In this document: positions 50,933-60,650 of the stretch, piece by piece
Layout of the letters: each line of letters begins with the position of its first letter
Numbering within the stretch: position 1 is the first letter of the stretch
From: CAYWMY01 sp046352935
GTDB taxonomy: Bacteria; Pseudomonadota; Gammaproteobacteria; Steroidobacterales; Steroidobacteraceae
Reading direction: 5' to 3'
DNA: 64,000 bases
Assembly: GCA_046352935.1 (NCBI GenBank)
Contig: JAXMGR010000008.1
Location: 1 to 64,000 of the forward strand
The notes under the pieces: generated by a model
Database searches by the model: none
Told to the model about the DNA's origin: nothing
Seen by the model: the letters and a program-made list of their open reading frames with translations, nothing else
Program-made: the position numbers and the translations under genes

Positions 50933-53149
50933 TCAGCGCGCCGTCGAACGCTCCGGCGGCTCCGGCAGCTGGCGTTTCGCGGGCTCCTCCGCGAAGCCGC
51001 GCTTGCGCATCAGCGCGTCGATGGACGGATCGCGGCCGCGGAAGGCCCGATAGGCCTCCGCCGGATCCAGCGTATTCCCCTTCGAGAACACGTTGTCCTT
51101 CAGTCGCGCGGCCACCGCCCTGTCCCAGGGGCCGCCCGCCCCGGTGAACGCCTCCCAGGCGTCGGCAGTCAGCGTATCCGCCCACAGGTAGCTGTAATAG
51201 CCGGCCGAGTAGGCGTCGCTCGAGAAGATGTGGCTGAACTGCGGCGTGCGGTGCCGCATGACGATTTCGTGCGGCATGCCGAGCGCGGCCAGCGTCTCGC
51301 GCTCGAAGCGGTCCGGATCGATGTCCGCGGAACCGGCGAGGTGCAGCTTCATGTCGATGAGCGCACTCGACAGGTACTCGACGGTCTTGAATCCCTGGTT
51401 GAACTTCTCGGCGCGCTGCACCTTCTCGATGAGCGCCGCCGGCATCGGCTCGCCGGTCCTGTAGTGACGGGCGAAGCGGTTCAGCACCTCCGGCACCGAC
51501 AGCCAGTGCTCCATGAGCTGGGACGGGAACTCGACGTAGTCCCGCGGCACCGCGGTTCCCGACAGGCCCGGATACGTCACGTTCGACGACAGGCCGTGCA
51601 GCGCGTGGCCGAACTCGTGGAACAGCGTGGTCGCGTCCTCCCAGCTGATCAGCACGGGCTCGCCGGGCGCCGGCGGCAGGAAATTCGCATTGTTCGAGAC
51701 GAGCGTGGTCACCTCGCCCTGGAAACGCTCCTGTGCGCGGTACGCGTTCATCCAGGCACCGCTGCGCTTGCCCTTGCGGGCATACGGGTCGAAGTACCAG
51801 AGGCCGACGTGCCGCCCGGCGTCGTCGAGGACCTCCCAGACGCGCATGTCGGGGTGATACACGGGCACGCGTCCCGGCCCGAGGGCACGGAAGTTCAGGC
51901 CGAACAGCTCATGGGCCACGTGGAACATGCCCTCGCGCAATTGCTCGAGCTGCAGATAGGGCTTGAGCTCGTTGGCATCCAGGTCGTAACGGGCCTTGCG
52001 GACCTTCTCGGCATAGAAGCGGTAGTCCCAGGGCTCGATGCGGATGCCGGCACCCTCGGCGTCCGCGATGGCCTGCATATCCGCGACTTCCTCGCGCACG
52101 CGGGCCACCGCCGGCGTCCACACCGCCTCCAGCAGCGCGAGTGCGCGCTCGGGCGTCTTCGCCATCTGGTCCTCGATGCGCCAGTGGGCATGCGTGGCAT
52201 AGCCCAGGAGTCGGGCCCGCTCGGCGCGCAGCTTCAGGATCCCGGTGATCAGCGCGTTGTTGTCGTGTGCGTCGCCGTTGTCGCCGCGGTTGACGAACGT
52301 GCGCCAGACCTTTTCGCGCAGGTCGCGCCGCGTCGAGTACTCGAGGAACGGTTCGACGCTGGACCGCGTGTTCAGCACCGCCCACTGGCCGGCACGGCCA
52401 CGCGACTGCGCGGCGGCCGCCGCCGCCGCCCTCACGGAATCCGGCAGTCCCGCGAGATCGTCCACGCTCGCGAGCAGCAGCATCTGCCCATCCTCCTCCG
52501 CGAGCACGTTCTGGCTGAAGCGCGTGGTCAGCTCCGCGAGGCGCTGGTTGATGGCGGAGAGACGCGCCTTGGCCGGCCCGTCGAGACGCGCACCCGCGCG
52601 CACGAAGCCCGTGTATCGCAGCCACACGAGCCGTTGCTGTTCCGGTGTCAGCCCTGAACGCCCGCGTGCCTCGTACACGGCCTCGATGCGCTCGAACAGG
52701 CGGTGGTTCTGGGTGACGCGGTCGTTGTACTCCGCGAGCTTCGGGGACATCTCGCGATCGATCGCCTCGACCACATCGTCGTTCAGCGAGTTGCTGTAGA
52801 TGCCGAGCACGGTGCCGGCCCGGTCGAGCGCACGGCCGGCGCCCTCCAGCGCCTCGATGGTGTTCCGGAACGAGGGCGGTGCCGGATCGTCCGCGATGCG
52901 ATCGATCTCGCGGAGGCCCTCCGCCATGGCCTGCTCCAGCGCGGGCCTGAGGTCCGCCGGCCGGAAGCGGTCGAATGGCGGCACCCCACCGTAAGGCCCG
53001 GGCCAGGGGGCGAGCAGCGCGGCGACACCGTCCTGCGACGGTGCAGGAACGGCTTCGGCCGTGGAAGAGACGCTGCTGCAGCCCGTGAAGTTCATGCTCG
53101 TTCCCAGTACCGCGATGAATGGAAGAAACCGTCGACACTGCGTTCGCAT
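50933..53149 (-). CDS. M3 family oligopeptidase (peptidyl-dipeptidase Dcp type), lipoprotein
   Basis: The product is 738 residues from the ATG at 53149, just after GGAGGGG. The zinc motif HEFGH lies at 511-515 (LFHEFGHALHGL). The FDPYARKGKRSGAW segment before it and the HIFSSDAYSAGYYSYLWAD segment after it are typical of Dcp and oligopeptidase A. The N-terminus has a short hydrophobic stretch ending MNFTGCSS, a lipobox-like site (the residue before Cys is Gly), so the enzyme is probably anchored in the periplasm, unlike cytoplasmic E. coli Dcp. It removes dipeptides from the C-terminus of short peptides. A small gene is divergent at 53312. Confidence 0.92.
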   Translation of the reverse strand: MRTQCRRFLPFIAVLGTSMNFTGCSSVSSTAEAVPAPSQDGVAALLAPWPGPYGGVPPFDRFRPADLRPALEQAMAEGLREIDRIADDPAPPSFRNTIEALEGAGRALDRAGTVLGIYSNSLNDDVVEAIDREMSPKLAEYNDRVTQNHRLFERIEAVYEARGRSGLTPEQQRLVWLRYTGFVRAGARLDGPAKARLSAINQRLAELTTRFSQNVLAEEDGQMLLLASVDDLAGLPDSVRAAAAAAAQSRGRAGQWAVLNTRSSVEPFLEYSTRRDLREKVWRTFVNRGDNGDAHDNNALITGILKLRAERARLLGYATHAHWRIEDQMAKTPERALALLEAVWTPAVARVREEVADMQAIADAEGAGIRIEPWDYRFYAEKVRKARYDLDANELKPYLQLEQLREGMFHVAHELFGLNFRALGPGRVPVYHPDMRVWEVLDDAGRHVGLWYFDPYARKGKRSGAWMNAYRAQERFQGEVTTLVSNNANFLPPAPGEPVLISWEDATTLFHEFGHALHGLSSNVTYPGLSGTAVPRDYVEFPSQLMEHWLSVPEVLNRFARHYRTGEPMPAALIEKVQRAEKFNQGFKTVEYLSSALIDMKLHLAGSADIDPDRFERETLAALGMPHEIVMRHRTPQFSHIFSSDAYSAGYYSYLWADTLTADAWEAFTGAGGPWDRAVAARLKDNVFSKGNTLDPAEAYRAFRGRDPSIDALMRKRGFAEEPAKRQLPEPPERSTAR

Positions 53150-53311
53150 GCGCCCCTCCAGCATCGATACGACCTCGCTCCCGAGGACCGTCCGGCGGAC
53201 ATATTCGCGCCGCGATGGACGCACGGTGCCGGCCGTGACGGCGATCACGGCCCGGGTCCGGCCTCTGCGGCGACAGTGCGCCCGTCACACCGGCTGGCAA
53301 CGGAAGCACCG

Positions 53312-53563
53312 ATGTTCATCAGACCGCCCGGACCCGCGACGAACAACAACGCCATCCGCGCCGCGGCCGCAGGCATCGAGCGCGCCAGCGCCCGCATCAG
53401 TGACAGCGCCACGGCCGTGGCACGACAGACCGGCGCAGCCCCCGCCGACCTCGCGACGCGGGCCGTGGAGATCCTGGAAGCACGTGCGCAACTGCAGGCA
53501 TCGGCGAAAGCCATGACCGCTGCCGACCGCATGCTCGGCGTCCTGATCGACATGCGTGCCTGA
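53312..53563 (+). CDS. Small protein resembling flagellar rod/hook termini
   Basis: The product is 83 residues from the ATG at 53312, with GGAAG upstream. The N-terminal half (NNNAIRAAAAGIERASARIS) resembles the conserved start of rod and hook proteins (FlgB/C/E/F/G). The end (QASAKAMTAADRMLGVLIDM) resembles their C-terminal coiled segment. The middle domain of those proteins is absent, and no flagellar gene lies nearby. The codon use is like that of its neighbours. The match is by eye, so the call is tentative, but the coding frame itself is well supported by composition. Confidence 0.7.
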   Translation: MFIRPPGPATNNNAIRAAAAGIERASARISDSATAVARQTGAAPADLATRAVEILEARAQLQASAKAMTAADRMLGVLIDMRA

Positions 53564-53649
53564 TCCACCGGCGCGCCTGCACCGGGCCGCGCAGGATCAC
53601 GCGGCATCCTCTCCGACCTCGAAGCCCCCGTCGCGCTGCGCTCAGAGCT

Positions 53650-53680
53650 TGGATTAACCCTTAGATAAAGGTTGGATAAC
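53650..53680 (+). promoter_or_regulatory. AT-rich repeat region upstream of DUF3683 gene
   Basis: In the 269-base gap 53564-53832, TTGGAT (53650-53655) and GATAAC (53675-53680) are 19 bases apart. AACCCTT (53656-53662) and AAAGGTT (53667-53673) form a near-perfect inverted repeat between them. GGATTAACCC and GGATAACCC are direct repeats. This looks like a promoter with an operator, but the hexamers are poor. Confidence 0.35.
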
Positions 53681-53832
53681 CCGACCGCAGCACGACGGGG
53701 AGCGTAGCGTGCCAGCCTCACCGGCAAGCTTTCAACTGCCGCGCGCTCCTGGCCGTGCCGGGACGCAGCCCGTTGCGGGTAGAATTGCGGCCTGCTGCCC
53801 CGCACGCCCTGCGCGAGTTCCCCGGTCCGCCC

Positions 53833-56800
53833 ATGCAATCCACCGCCCCACTGCCGTTTCCGTCGGAGGACGACCGCACCCCGGACGCCGCCCCGGCCCG
53901 GCTGCGCGAGATTCCCTACAACTACACGTCGTTCTCCGACCGCGAGATCGTCATCCGGCTGCTCGGCGAACCCGCGTGGTCCCTGCTCGACGACCTGCGC
54001 CATGAGCGGCGCACGGGGCGTTCGGCGCGCATGCTGTACGAGGTGCTGGGCGACATCTGGGTCGTTCAGCGCAACCCCTATCTCGAGGACGACCTGCTCG
54101 ACAACCCGCGCCGGCGACGCCTGCTGATCGACGCGCTGCACCATCGGCTGCGCGAGATCGAGAAGCGCCGCGACCCGTCGGACGCGGAGCGTGATCGCAA
54201 GGTTGGCGCGCTCCTCGATGCGGCACGCGCAGCCGTCGCGGCCTTCGAACGAGACTTCACCGACCACTCCCGCCTGCGGCGCCAGGCCCGCCGGCTGCTC
54301 GTGCGCCACACCCGTCGCGACAACGTCTGCTTCGACGCCTTCGCGCGTGTGAGCCATGTGACGGACGCGACCGACTGGCGCGTCGAGTTCCCGTTCGTCG
54401 TCATCACCCCGGATCACGAGCACGAAGTCCCGGCGCTCGTCCGCGCCTGCACCGCGCTCGGACTCACGGTCATCCCGCGGGGCGGCGGGACGGGCTACAC
54501 GGGCGGCGCCGTGCCGCTCGAACGGCTGTCCGCCGTCATCAACACCGAGAAGCTCGAGCGCGTCGACGAGGTAGAGCACGTCCGCCTGCGCGGCCTCGGA
54601 GCCCCCGCACCCACCGTGTACTCCGAGGCGGGCGTCGTCACGCGGCGCGTCGTCGAGGCCGCCGAGCGCTCGGGCTTCGTGTTCGCGGTCGATCCGACCT
54701 CGCTGGATGCCTCCTGTGTGGGCGGCAACATCGCGATGAACGCCGGCGGCAAGAAGGCTGTGCTGTGGGGCACGGCGGTCGACAACCTCGCCTGGTGGCG
54801 CATGGTCGACCCGGAGGGCAACTGGCTCGAGGTCGAACGGCTGGACCACAACCTCGGGAAGATCCACGACGCGCCGGTGGTGACGTTCGAGCTGACCTGG
54901 AAGGACGGGCGCCAGGCACCGGAGAAGGCCCCGGTGCTGCGCACGGACCGGCTCACGCTCGCCGGCACGCTGTTCCGCAAGGCCGGCCTCGGCAAGGACG
55001 TCACGGACAAGTTCCTCGGCGGACTGCCGGGCGTGCAGAAGGAAGGCTGCGACGGACTCATCACGGCCGCGCGCTGGGTCGTGCACCGCATGCCGAAGCA
55101 CGCGCGCACGGTCTGCCTGGAGTTCTTCGGGCCGCCGCGCGGCGCCATTCCGGCCATCGTCGAGATCAAGGACTACCTGGACGGCACCGGCCGTGCGAGG
55201 GGTGCGATCCTGGCCGGGCTCGAGCATCTCGACGAGCGCTATCTGAAGGCGGTCGGATACGCGACCAAGTCCCGCCGCGGCGATCTGCCGCGCATGGTCC
55301 TCATCGGCGACATCGTCGGCGACGACGAGGCCGCCGTGGCGCGCTCGGCCTCGGAGGTCGTCCGCATCGCCAACGGCCGTGCCGGCGAAGGCTTCGTCGC
55401 CGTGGCCGCCGAGGCGCGCCGCAAGTTCTGGCTGGACCGCTCGCGGACGGCGGCGATCGCGCGGCACACGAACGCCTTCAAGATCAACGAGGACGTGGTC
55501 ATCCCCCTGCATCGGCTCGGGGAATACACGGATGCCATCGAGCACATCAACATCGAACTGTCGCTGCGCAACAAGCTCCGGCTGATCGACGAGCTGGCCG
55601 ACCATCTGCGCGGCACGCTCAGGCTCGGCAAGTCCGGCGATCCCGATCTCGACCGGCAGCCGTACGACGAACGCGTCGGGGACCGGGACCGTCGCGCCCT
55701 GGACCTGCTGGAGCGCGTGCGGGAGCGCTGGCAGTTCCTCTACGACCACCTCGACGAACCCCTGACGCGCGGGCATGCCGGCCGACTCGGCCTGCCGGAC
55801 GCCGCCGCGACGGGCGGGACCGTCTTCGAACTGCTGCAGGAACGGTCACTGCGCGTCTCCTGGAAGCGGGAGCTGCGGTCGGAGCTCGAGCACGTGTTCG
55901 CGGGCGCCGCCTTCGCCACCGTCATCGCCGACTGCGAGGCGGTCCATCAGCGTGTCCTCAAGAGCCGCGTCTTCGTCGCGCTGCACATGCATGCCGGCGA
56001 CGGCAACGTGCACACCAACATCCCCGTCAACTCCGACGACTACGGCATGCTGCGCGAGGCGAACGAGGCCGTCGGGCGGATCATGGGGATCGCTCGTCGC
56101 CTCGACGGCGTCATCTCCGGCGAGCACGGCATCGGCATCACCAAGCTCGAGTACCTCACCGACGAGGAGATCCGCGGGTTCCGCACCTACAAGGAACGCG
56201 TCGATCCGCAGGGCCGGTTCAACCGCGGCAAGCTGCTGCCCGGCGGCGACCTGACTCGCGCCTACACGCCGAGCTTCAACCTGCTCGGCCACGAGTCGCT
56301 GATCATGCAGCAGTCGGACATCAGCTCGATCGCGGACGCGATCAAGTCCTGCCTGCGCTGCGGCAAGTGCAAACCGGTCTGCGCGACCCACGTGCCGCGC
56401 GCCAACCTGCTCTACTCGCCGCGCAACAAGATCCTGGCGACCTCGCTGCTGATCGAGGCCTTCCTCTACGAGGAACAGACGCGGCGCGGCGTCTCGGTGC
56501 GCCACTGGCGCGAATTCTCGGACGTCGCCGATCACTGCACCGTGTGCCACAAGTGCGAGTCACCGTGCCCGGTCGACATCGACTTCGGCGACGTCTCGAT
56601 GGGCATGCGCGACGTGCTCAGGCGCATGGGCCGCAAGCCGTTCAATCCGGGCACCGCGGCCTCGATGTTCTTCCTGAACGCGACGAACCCCGAGACGGTC
56701 AAGATCGTGCGCAAGCTGATGATCGACTGGGGCTACCGCATGCAGCGGCTCGGCAACCGGGCGCTCAACACCCTCGCGCGGCGCCAGACACGCACACCGC

Positions 56801-57762
56801 CCGCGACGACGGGCAAGCCGCCCGTGCGCGAGCAGGTACTGCACTTCGTCAACAAGCGCATGCCGGGGAACCTGCCGAAGCGCACGGCGCGCGCGCTGCT
56901 CGACATCGAGGACAAGAATTACGTACCCGTGATCCGCGATCCGCGCCGCACCAGCGCGGACGCCGAGGCCGTGTTCTATTTCCCGGGCTGCGGGTCGGAG
57001 CGCCTGTTCTCGCAGGTGGGCCTCGCGACCCAGGCGATGCTCTGGCACGTCGGCGTACAGACGGTGCTGCCCCCCGGCTATCTCTGCTGCGGGTACCCGC
57101 AGCGCGGCGCCGGGCAGTTCGACAAGGCGGCGCAGATCATCACCGACAACCGCGTGCTGTTCCATCGCGTCGCGAACACGCTCAACTACCTCGACATCCG
57201 CACCGTCGTGGTGAGCTGCGGCACCTGCTACGACCAGATCGCCGGCTACGAATTCGACCAGATCTTCCCGGGCAGCCGCATCGTCGACATCCACGAGTAC
57301 CTGATGGAGAAGGGTGTGCACCTGAACGGCGTCACGGGCACACGCTACATGTACCACGACCCCTGCCATTCACCGATCAAGATCCACGATCCGCTCAAGG
57401 TCGTGAACCAGCTCATGAACGCCTCGTTGAACGGCCAGGTGGCACGCAACGACCGGTGCTGCGGCGAGTCGGGCACGCTGGCGATCTCGCGGCCCGATGT
57501 CTCGACCCAGGTCCGCTTCCGCAAGGAACAGGAGATCCGCATCGGCGTCGAGCGCCTGCGCGGCGAGGGCTTCAAGGGTGACGTGAAGATCCTGACGTCC
57601 TGCCCCTCGTGCCTGCAGGGCCTGTCGCGCTACCAGGACGATGCGCCCATGGAAGCCGACTACATCGTCGTCGAGATCGCGAAGCACGTGCTCGGGGAGA
57701 ACTGGCTGCCCGAGTTCGTGGCGCGCGCCAACGACGGCGGCATCGAGCGCGTACTCGTCTAG
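53833..57762 (+). CDS. DUF3683 FAD-linked oxidase/iron-sulfur fusion protein
   Basis: The product is 1309 residues from the ATG at 53833. It begins with the DUF3683 region (RLREIPYNYTSFSDREIVIR, about 20-40). An FAD-binding type 4 domain follows (VIPRGGGTGYTGGAVPLERL near 220, then DPTSLDASCVGGNIAMNAGG). The GlcD-like C-terminal domain has HMHAGDGNVHTNIPVNSDD and GEHGIGITKLEYL. Two 4Fe-4S motifs follow (CLRCGKCKPVCATHVP and CTVCHKCESPCP), then CCG domains with GYLCCGYPQRG and RCCGESGTLA. It thus fuses GlcD, GlcF and an extra domain into one chain. It is expected to oxidise a 2-hydroxyacid, most likely D-lactate or D-2-hydroxyglutarate, and feed quinones. The EthD gene starts 32 bases later. 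Confidence 0.93.
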   Translation: MQSTAPLPFPSEDDRTPDAAPARLREIPYNYTSFSDREIVIRLLGEPAWSLLDDLRHERRTGRSARMLYEVLGDIWVVQRNPYLEDDLLDNPRRRRLLIDALHHRLREIEKRRDPSDAERDRKVGALLDAARAAVAAFERDFTDHSRLRRQARRLLVRHTRRDNVCFDAFARVSHVTDATDWRVEFPFVVITPDHEHEVPALVRACTALGLTVIPRGGGTGYTGGAVPLERLSAVINTEKLERVDEVEHVRLRGLGAPAPTVYSEAGVVTRRVVEAAERSGFVFAVDPTSLDASCVGGNIAMNAGGKKAVLWGTAVDNLAWWRMVDPEGNWLEVERLDHNLGKIHDAPVVTFELTWKDGRQAPEKAPVLRTDRLTLAGTLFRKAGLGKDVTDKFLGGLPGVQKEGCDGLITAARWVVHRMPKHARTVCLEFFGPPRGAIPAIVEIKDYLDGTGRARGAILAGLEHLDERYLKAVGYATKSRRGDLPRMVLIGDIVGDDEAAVARSASEVVRIANGRAGEGFVAVAAEARRKFWLDRSRTAAIARHTNAFKINEDVVIPLHRLGEYTDAIEHINIELSLRNKLRLIDELADHLRGTLRLGKSGDPDLDRQPYDERVGDRDRRALDLLERVRERWQFLYDHLDEPLTRGHAGRLGLPDAAATGGTVFELLQERSLRVSWKRELRSELEHVFAGAAFATVIADCEAVHQRVLKSRVFVALHMHAGDGNVHTNIPVNSDDYGMLREANEAVGRIMGIARRLDGVISGEHGIGITKLEYLTDEEIRGFRTYKERVDPQGRFNRGKLLPGGDLTRAYTPSFNLLGHESLIMQQSDISSIADAIKSCLRCGKCKPVCATHVPRANLLYSPRNKILATSLLIEAFLYEEQTRRGVSVRHWREFSDVADHCTVCHKCESPCPVDIDFGDVSMGMRDVLRRMGRKPFNPGTAASMFFLNATNPETVKIVRKLMIDWGYRMQRLGNRALNTLARRQTRTPPATTGKPPVREQVLHFVNKRMPGNLPKRTARALLDIEDKNYVPVIRDPRRTSADAEAVFYFPGCGSERLFSQVGLATQAMLWHVGVQTVLPPGYLCCGYPQRGAGQFDKAAQIITDNRVLFHRVANTLNYLDIRTVVVSCGTCYDQIAGYEFDQIFPGSRIVDIHEYLMEKGVHLNGVTGTRYMYHDPCHSPIKIHDPLKVVNQLMNASLNGQVARNDRCCGESGTLAISRPDVSTQVRFRKEQEIRIGVERLRGEGFKGDVKILTSCPSCLQGLSRYQDDAPMEADYIVVEIAKHVLGENWLPEFVARANDGGIERVLV

Positions 57763-57794
57763 TCCTGACTTCACACGGGGAGGAGCGCCGGCCC

Positions 57795-58154
57795 ATGATC
57801 AAGACGATCGCCCTGATCCGCCGCAAGCCGGGCATTTCCCGCGAGGAGTTCATCCGCCACTACGAGGAGGTGCACGCGCCGCTGGCGATGGCGTGCCTGC
57901 CCGGCCTCAAGGGCTACGTGCGCAACTTCGTCGTCACGCCTCCCGGTGGCCCGGAACCGGCCTTCGACGTCGTCAGCGAATTCTGGTTCGAGGACGCGGC
58001 CGCCCTGCAGGCGGTGCACGCATTCCTCCGCTCGGAGGATGCCCGCGAGCTGCGCGAGGACGAGGCGCTCTTCATCGACTCCGCCTCGATCCGCGCCTGC
58101 GCGGTCGAGGAGCACGGCTGCAGCCGCCTGGGCGCGGGCGACGACCCGTCATAG
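57795..58154 (+). CDS. EthD domain protein
   Basis: The product is 119 residues from the ATG at 57795, nine bases after GGAGGAG. It is a single ferredoxin-like alpha/beta barrel of the EthD group: IKTIALIRRKPGISREEFIR, then HYEEVHAPLAMACLPGLKGY. The His in YEEVHAPL is the family's typical polar residue. EthD proteins accompany oxidative degradation of ethers and polyketide-like or aromatic compounds, often with unknown action. It is the first gene of a six-gene plus-strand run that continues to 63744. Confidence 0.88.
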   Translation: MIKTIALIRRKPGISREEFIRHYEEVHAPLAMACLPGLKGYVRNFVVTPPGGPEPAFDVVSEFWFEDAAALQAVHAFLRSEDARELREDEALFIDSASIRACAVEEHGCSRLGAGDDPS

Positions 58155-58223
58155 TCCGATCCGACGATTCCGCCGCCAGCCCGGCTGATTAGGCTCCGTC
58201 CGACCGAGCCGTCAGGGAGCACC

Positions 58224-59057
58224 ATGCGCAGGGTCGTCCTCGTCACCGGCGCCAGCCGGGGCATAGGCAAGGCAACGGCCCTGGCCTTCGCCCGCGCCGG
58301 CTTCGACGTCGCCATCACCGCCCGTACCGAGATCGAAGGCCAGTCCCGCGAACACGCGCTGACCGGTGCGGACGGCACACCGCTGCCGGGAAGCCTCGCG
58401 ACGACGGCCGCGGAGATCAACGCCTGCGGCGTGCGCGCGCTGGCGGTGCCGATGGACCTGCTCGAGGCCGCTTCGGTGGATGCCGCCGCCAGCCGCGTGC
58501 TCGACGAATTCGGGCACGTCGACGTGCTGGTCAACAATGCGATCTACCAGGGGCGCGACATCAACGCCCCGTTCCTCGCGCTCGACGAAGCGATCCTGCA
58601 GCGGGTCTGCACCGGCTACGTCCTCGCTCCTCATCGCCTCACGCGTCGGCTGATCGAGGCGATGCTCACCCGCGGCGGGGGCACGATCATCAACGTCACC
58701 TCCGGCGCCGGGGAACGCGATCCGCCGCTGGCCGCAGACCAGGGCGGCTGGGGCTACGCCTATGGTGCCGGCAAGGCGGCCTTTTCGCGCATGGCCGGCG
58801 TCATCGCGATCGAACTCGGCCAGCGCGGCATCCGCGCCTTCACAGTCAATCCCGGCATCGTCGCCACCGAGGCGCTGCACGCGACCATCGGCGAACGCGG
58901 CGTCCTCGCGATCCGGCAGGGCGTGGCACCGCCCGAGGTGCCGGCACAGGTCATGCTCTGGCTGGCGACGCAGCCGGCGGCTGCCGCCTTCCAGCGGCGA
59001 ACCCTCGACGCACAGGCCTTCGCCCGCGAGCACGACATCGTCCCTCCCTGGAACTGA
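58224..59057 (+). CDS. Short-chain dehydrogenase/reductase (SDR)
   Basis: The product has 277 residues. TGASRGIG lies at 8-15, VNNAIYQG (NNAG variant) near 100, Ser in INVTSGAGER and Tyr/Lys in YGAGK. An insert after strand 2 (EIEGQSREHALTGADGTPLP) makes it longer than average. It is like SDRs of the steroid and terpenoid type with a GQSREHALTG loop. GGGAG precedes the ATG. The amidase gene starts 27 bases after the stop. Confidence 0.92.
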   Translation: MRRVVLVTGASRGIGKATALAFARAGFDVAITARTEIEGQSREHALTGADGTPLPGSLATTAAEINACGVRALAVPMDLLEAASVDAAASRVLDEFGHVDVLVNNAIYQGRDINAPFLALDEAILQRVCTGYVLAPHRLTRRLIEAMLTRGGGTIINVTSGAGERDPPLAADQGGWGYAYGAGKAAFSRMAGVIAIELGQRGIRAFTVNPGIVATEALHATIGERGVLAIRQGVAPPEVPAQVMLWLATQPAAAAFQRRTLDAQAFAREHDIVPPWN

Positions 59058-59084
59058 CCGCACACGCACCGACGAGGACACGCC

Positions 59085-60602
59085 ATGAATCGACGCGAGT
59101 TCCTGACCACCACCGGGGCCCTGCTCGGCACGGCCGCGGCCACCGCGAACGGCGGCGACCAGGCGAAGCCGATCGCCTACGCGGATTACAGTCGCCACGA
59201 TGCGACCGGGCTGGCCGGACTGCTGCGGAAGGGCGAAGTCAGTGCCGCCGAGCTGCTCGAGACGGCGATCGCCCGCCGGGACGCCGTCGATCCGATCATC
59301 AACGCGGTGGTCGCACGGCACGATGAACTCGCCCGCGCCGCGATCGCCGCGGGCCTGCCCGCGGGACCGCTGCGCGGGGTCCCTTTCCTGCTGAAGGACC
59401 TCGGCGTCTCGCTCGCGGGTACCGTCACGACGAACGGCAGCATTTTCTTCCGCGACGCCCGCGCGGAGCAGGACAGCACGCTGGTGCAGCGCTATCGCGC
59501 CGCCGGCCTGGTGATCTTCGGCAAGACCGCGAGCCCCGAGTTCGGCCAGACGGCGACGACCGAATCGCGGCTGTGGGGCGCTACGCGCAATCCCTGGCAT
59601 CGCCAGCACAGCGCCGGCGGATCCTCCGGCGGTGCGGCCGCAGCGGTGGCGGCGGGCATCGTGCCCGCCGCCCACGCCAGCGACGGCGGTGGTTCGATCC
59701 GGATCCCGGCTGCGCATTGCGGCCTGTTCGGACTGAAGACGAGCCGGGGCCGACTGCCCTTCGGACCGGACGAGACCGAGAACTGGATGGGCCTGTCGAC
59801 GCAGCATGCGATCACGCGCAGCGTGCGCGATTCGGCGCTGCTGCTCGATGTCACCCAGGGCCCGGAGGCCGGCAGCCGCGTCGTGCCGCCCGTCGGCGAT
59901 GCTTCGTATGTCGCGGCCCTCGGCAGGCCGGTCGGCCGGCTGCGGATCGCGATCTGGGACCACCATCTCTTCGGCCAGCCCGTGCACGCGGACTGCAAGG
60001 CCGCGCTCGCCGGCGCCGCGCGGCTCTGCGAATCGCTGGGGCACGTGCTCGAACCCGTGACGCTGCAACTGCCCGTCCAGGAGATATTCGGCGCCATGGG
60101 CGTCGTGACCGGCACCGGCCTGCTGGCCGACCTCCGCGACCGCGAGAAGCAGCTCGGCCGCGCGGTAACCGAACAGGACATCGAGGCGATCAACTGGCGT
60201 CACTACCAGGCGGCGCGCCAGCGCAGCGCCGAGGACCTGTACCGGGCGCGCGCCAGCTTCGACCGTGTCGGCCGCATCCTCGACGAGCTCCTCACCCGCT
60301 ACGACATGGTGCTCTCGCCCGTCACTGCGGTGCCGCCGCCGCGCCTGGGCGAGCTGTCGCTCGACCAGCCCTACGAGCGCTTCGTTGCCGCCGCGATCAA
60401 TGCAAGCCCCTTCACCGCCGTCTGGAACATGGGTGGCCAGCCGGCCATGTCGCTGCCGCTGCACTGGAACGACGCCGGGCTGCCGGTCGGCGTGCAGTTC
60501 GCCGGCCGCTTCGGCGACGAAGCGACCCTGCTCAGGCTGGCCGCGCAGCTCGAGCAGGCCGCTCCCTGGGCTGGCCGGCGGCCGGATCTGCGCGTGGGTT
60601 GA
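59085..60602 (+). CDS. Amidase (AS family) with Tat-type signal
   Basis: The product has 505 residues. The N-terminus MNRREFLTTTGALLGTAAA has the RRxFL twin-arginine motif, so the folded enzyme should be exported. The Ser-cisSer-Lys triad of the amidase signature family is complete: Lys104 (PFLLKDLG), the cis-Ser in GGSSGG at 178-183 and the nucleophile Ser204 (DGGGSIRIPAA). It hydrolyses an amide, or an ester of similar shape, in the periplasm. A periplasmic amidase beside SDR, DUF1214 and sulfotransferase genes is unusual and suggests a conjugated substrate. Confidence 0.93.
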   Translation: MNRREFLTTTGALLGTAAATANGGDQAKPIAYADYSRHDATGLAGLLRKGEVSAAELLETAIARRDAVDPIINAVVARHDELARAAIAAGLPAGPLRGVPFLLKDLGVSLAGTVTTNGSIFFRDARAEQDSTLVQRYRAAGLVIFGKTASPEFGQTATTESRLWGATRNPWHRQHSAGGSSGGAAAAVAAGIVPAAHASDGGGSIRIPAAHCGLFGLKTSRGRLPFGPDETENWMGLSTQHAITRSVRDSALLLDVTQGPEAGSRVVPPVGDASYVAALGRPVGRLRIAIWDHHLFGQPVHADCKAALAGAARLCESLGHVLEPVTLQLPVQEIFGAMGVVTGTGLLADLRDREKQLGRAVTEQDIEAINWRHYQAARQRSAEDLYRARASFDRVGRILDELLTRYDMVLSPVTAVPPPRLGELSLDQPYERFVAAAINASPFTAVWNMGGQPAMSLPLHWNDAGLPVGVQFAGRFGDEATLLRLAAQLEQAAPWAGRRPDLRVG

Positions 60603-60650
60603 GCCATGTCGCCGGCCATCCGCAGCCGATGACCGGGCAGGAGATGCCTC

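Noticed and set aside
53245..55776. Minus-strand open frame of 843 codons
   Set aside because: It is a shadow of the DUF3683 gene and the small 53312 gene.
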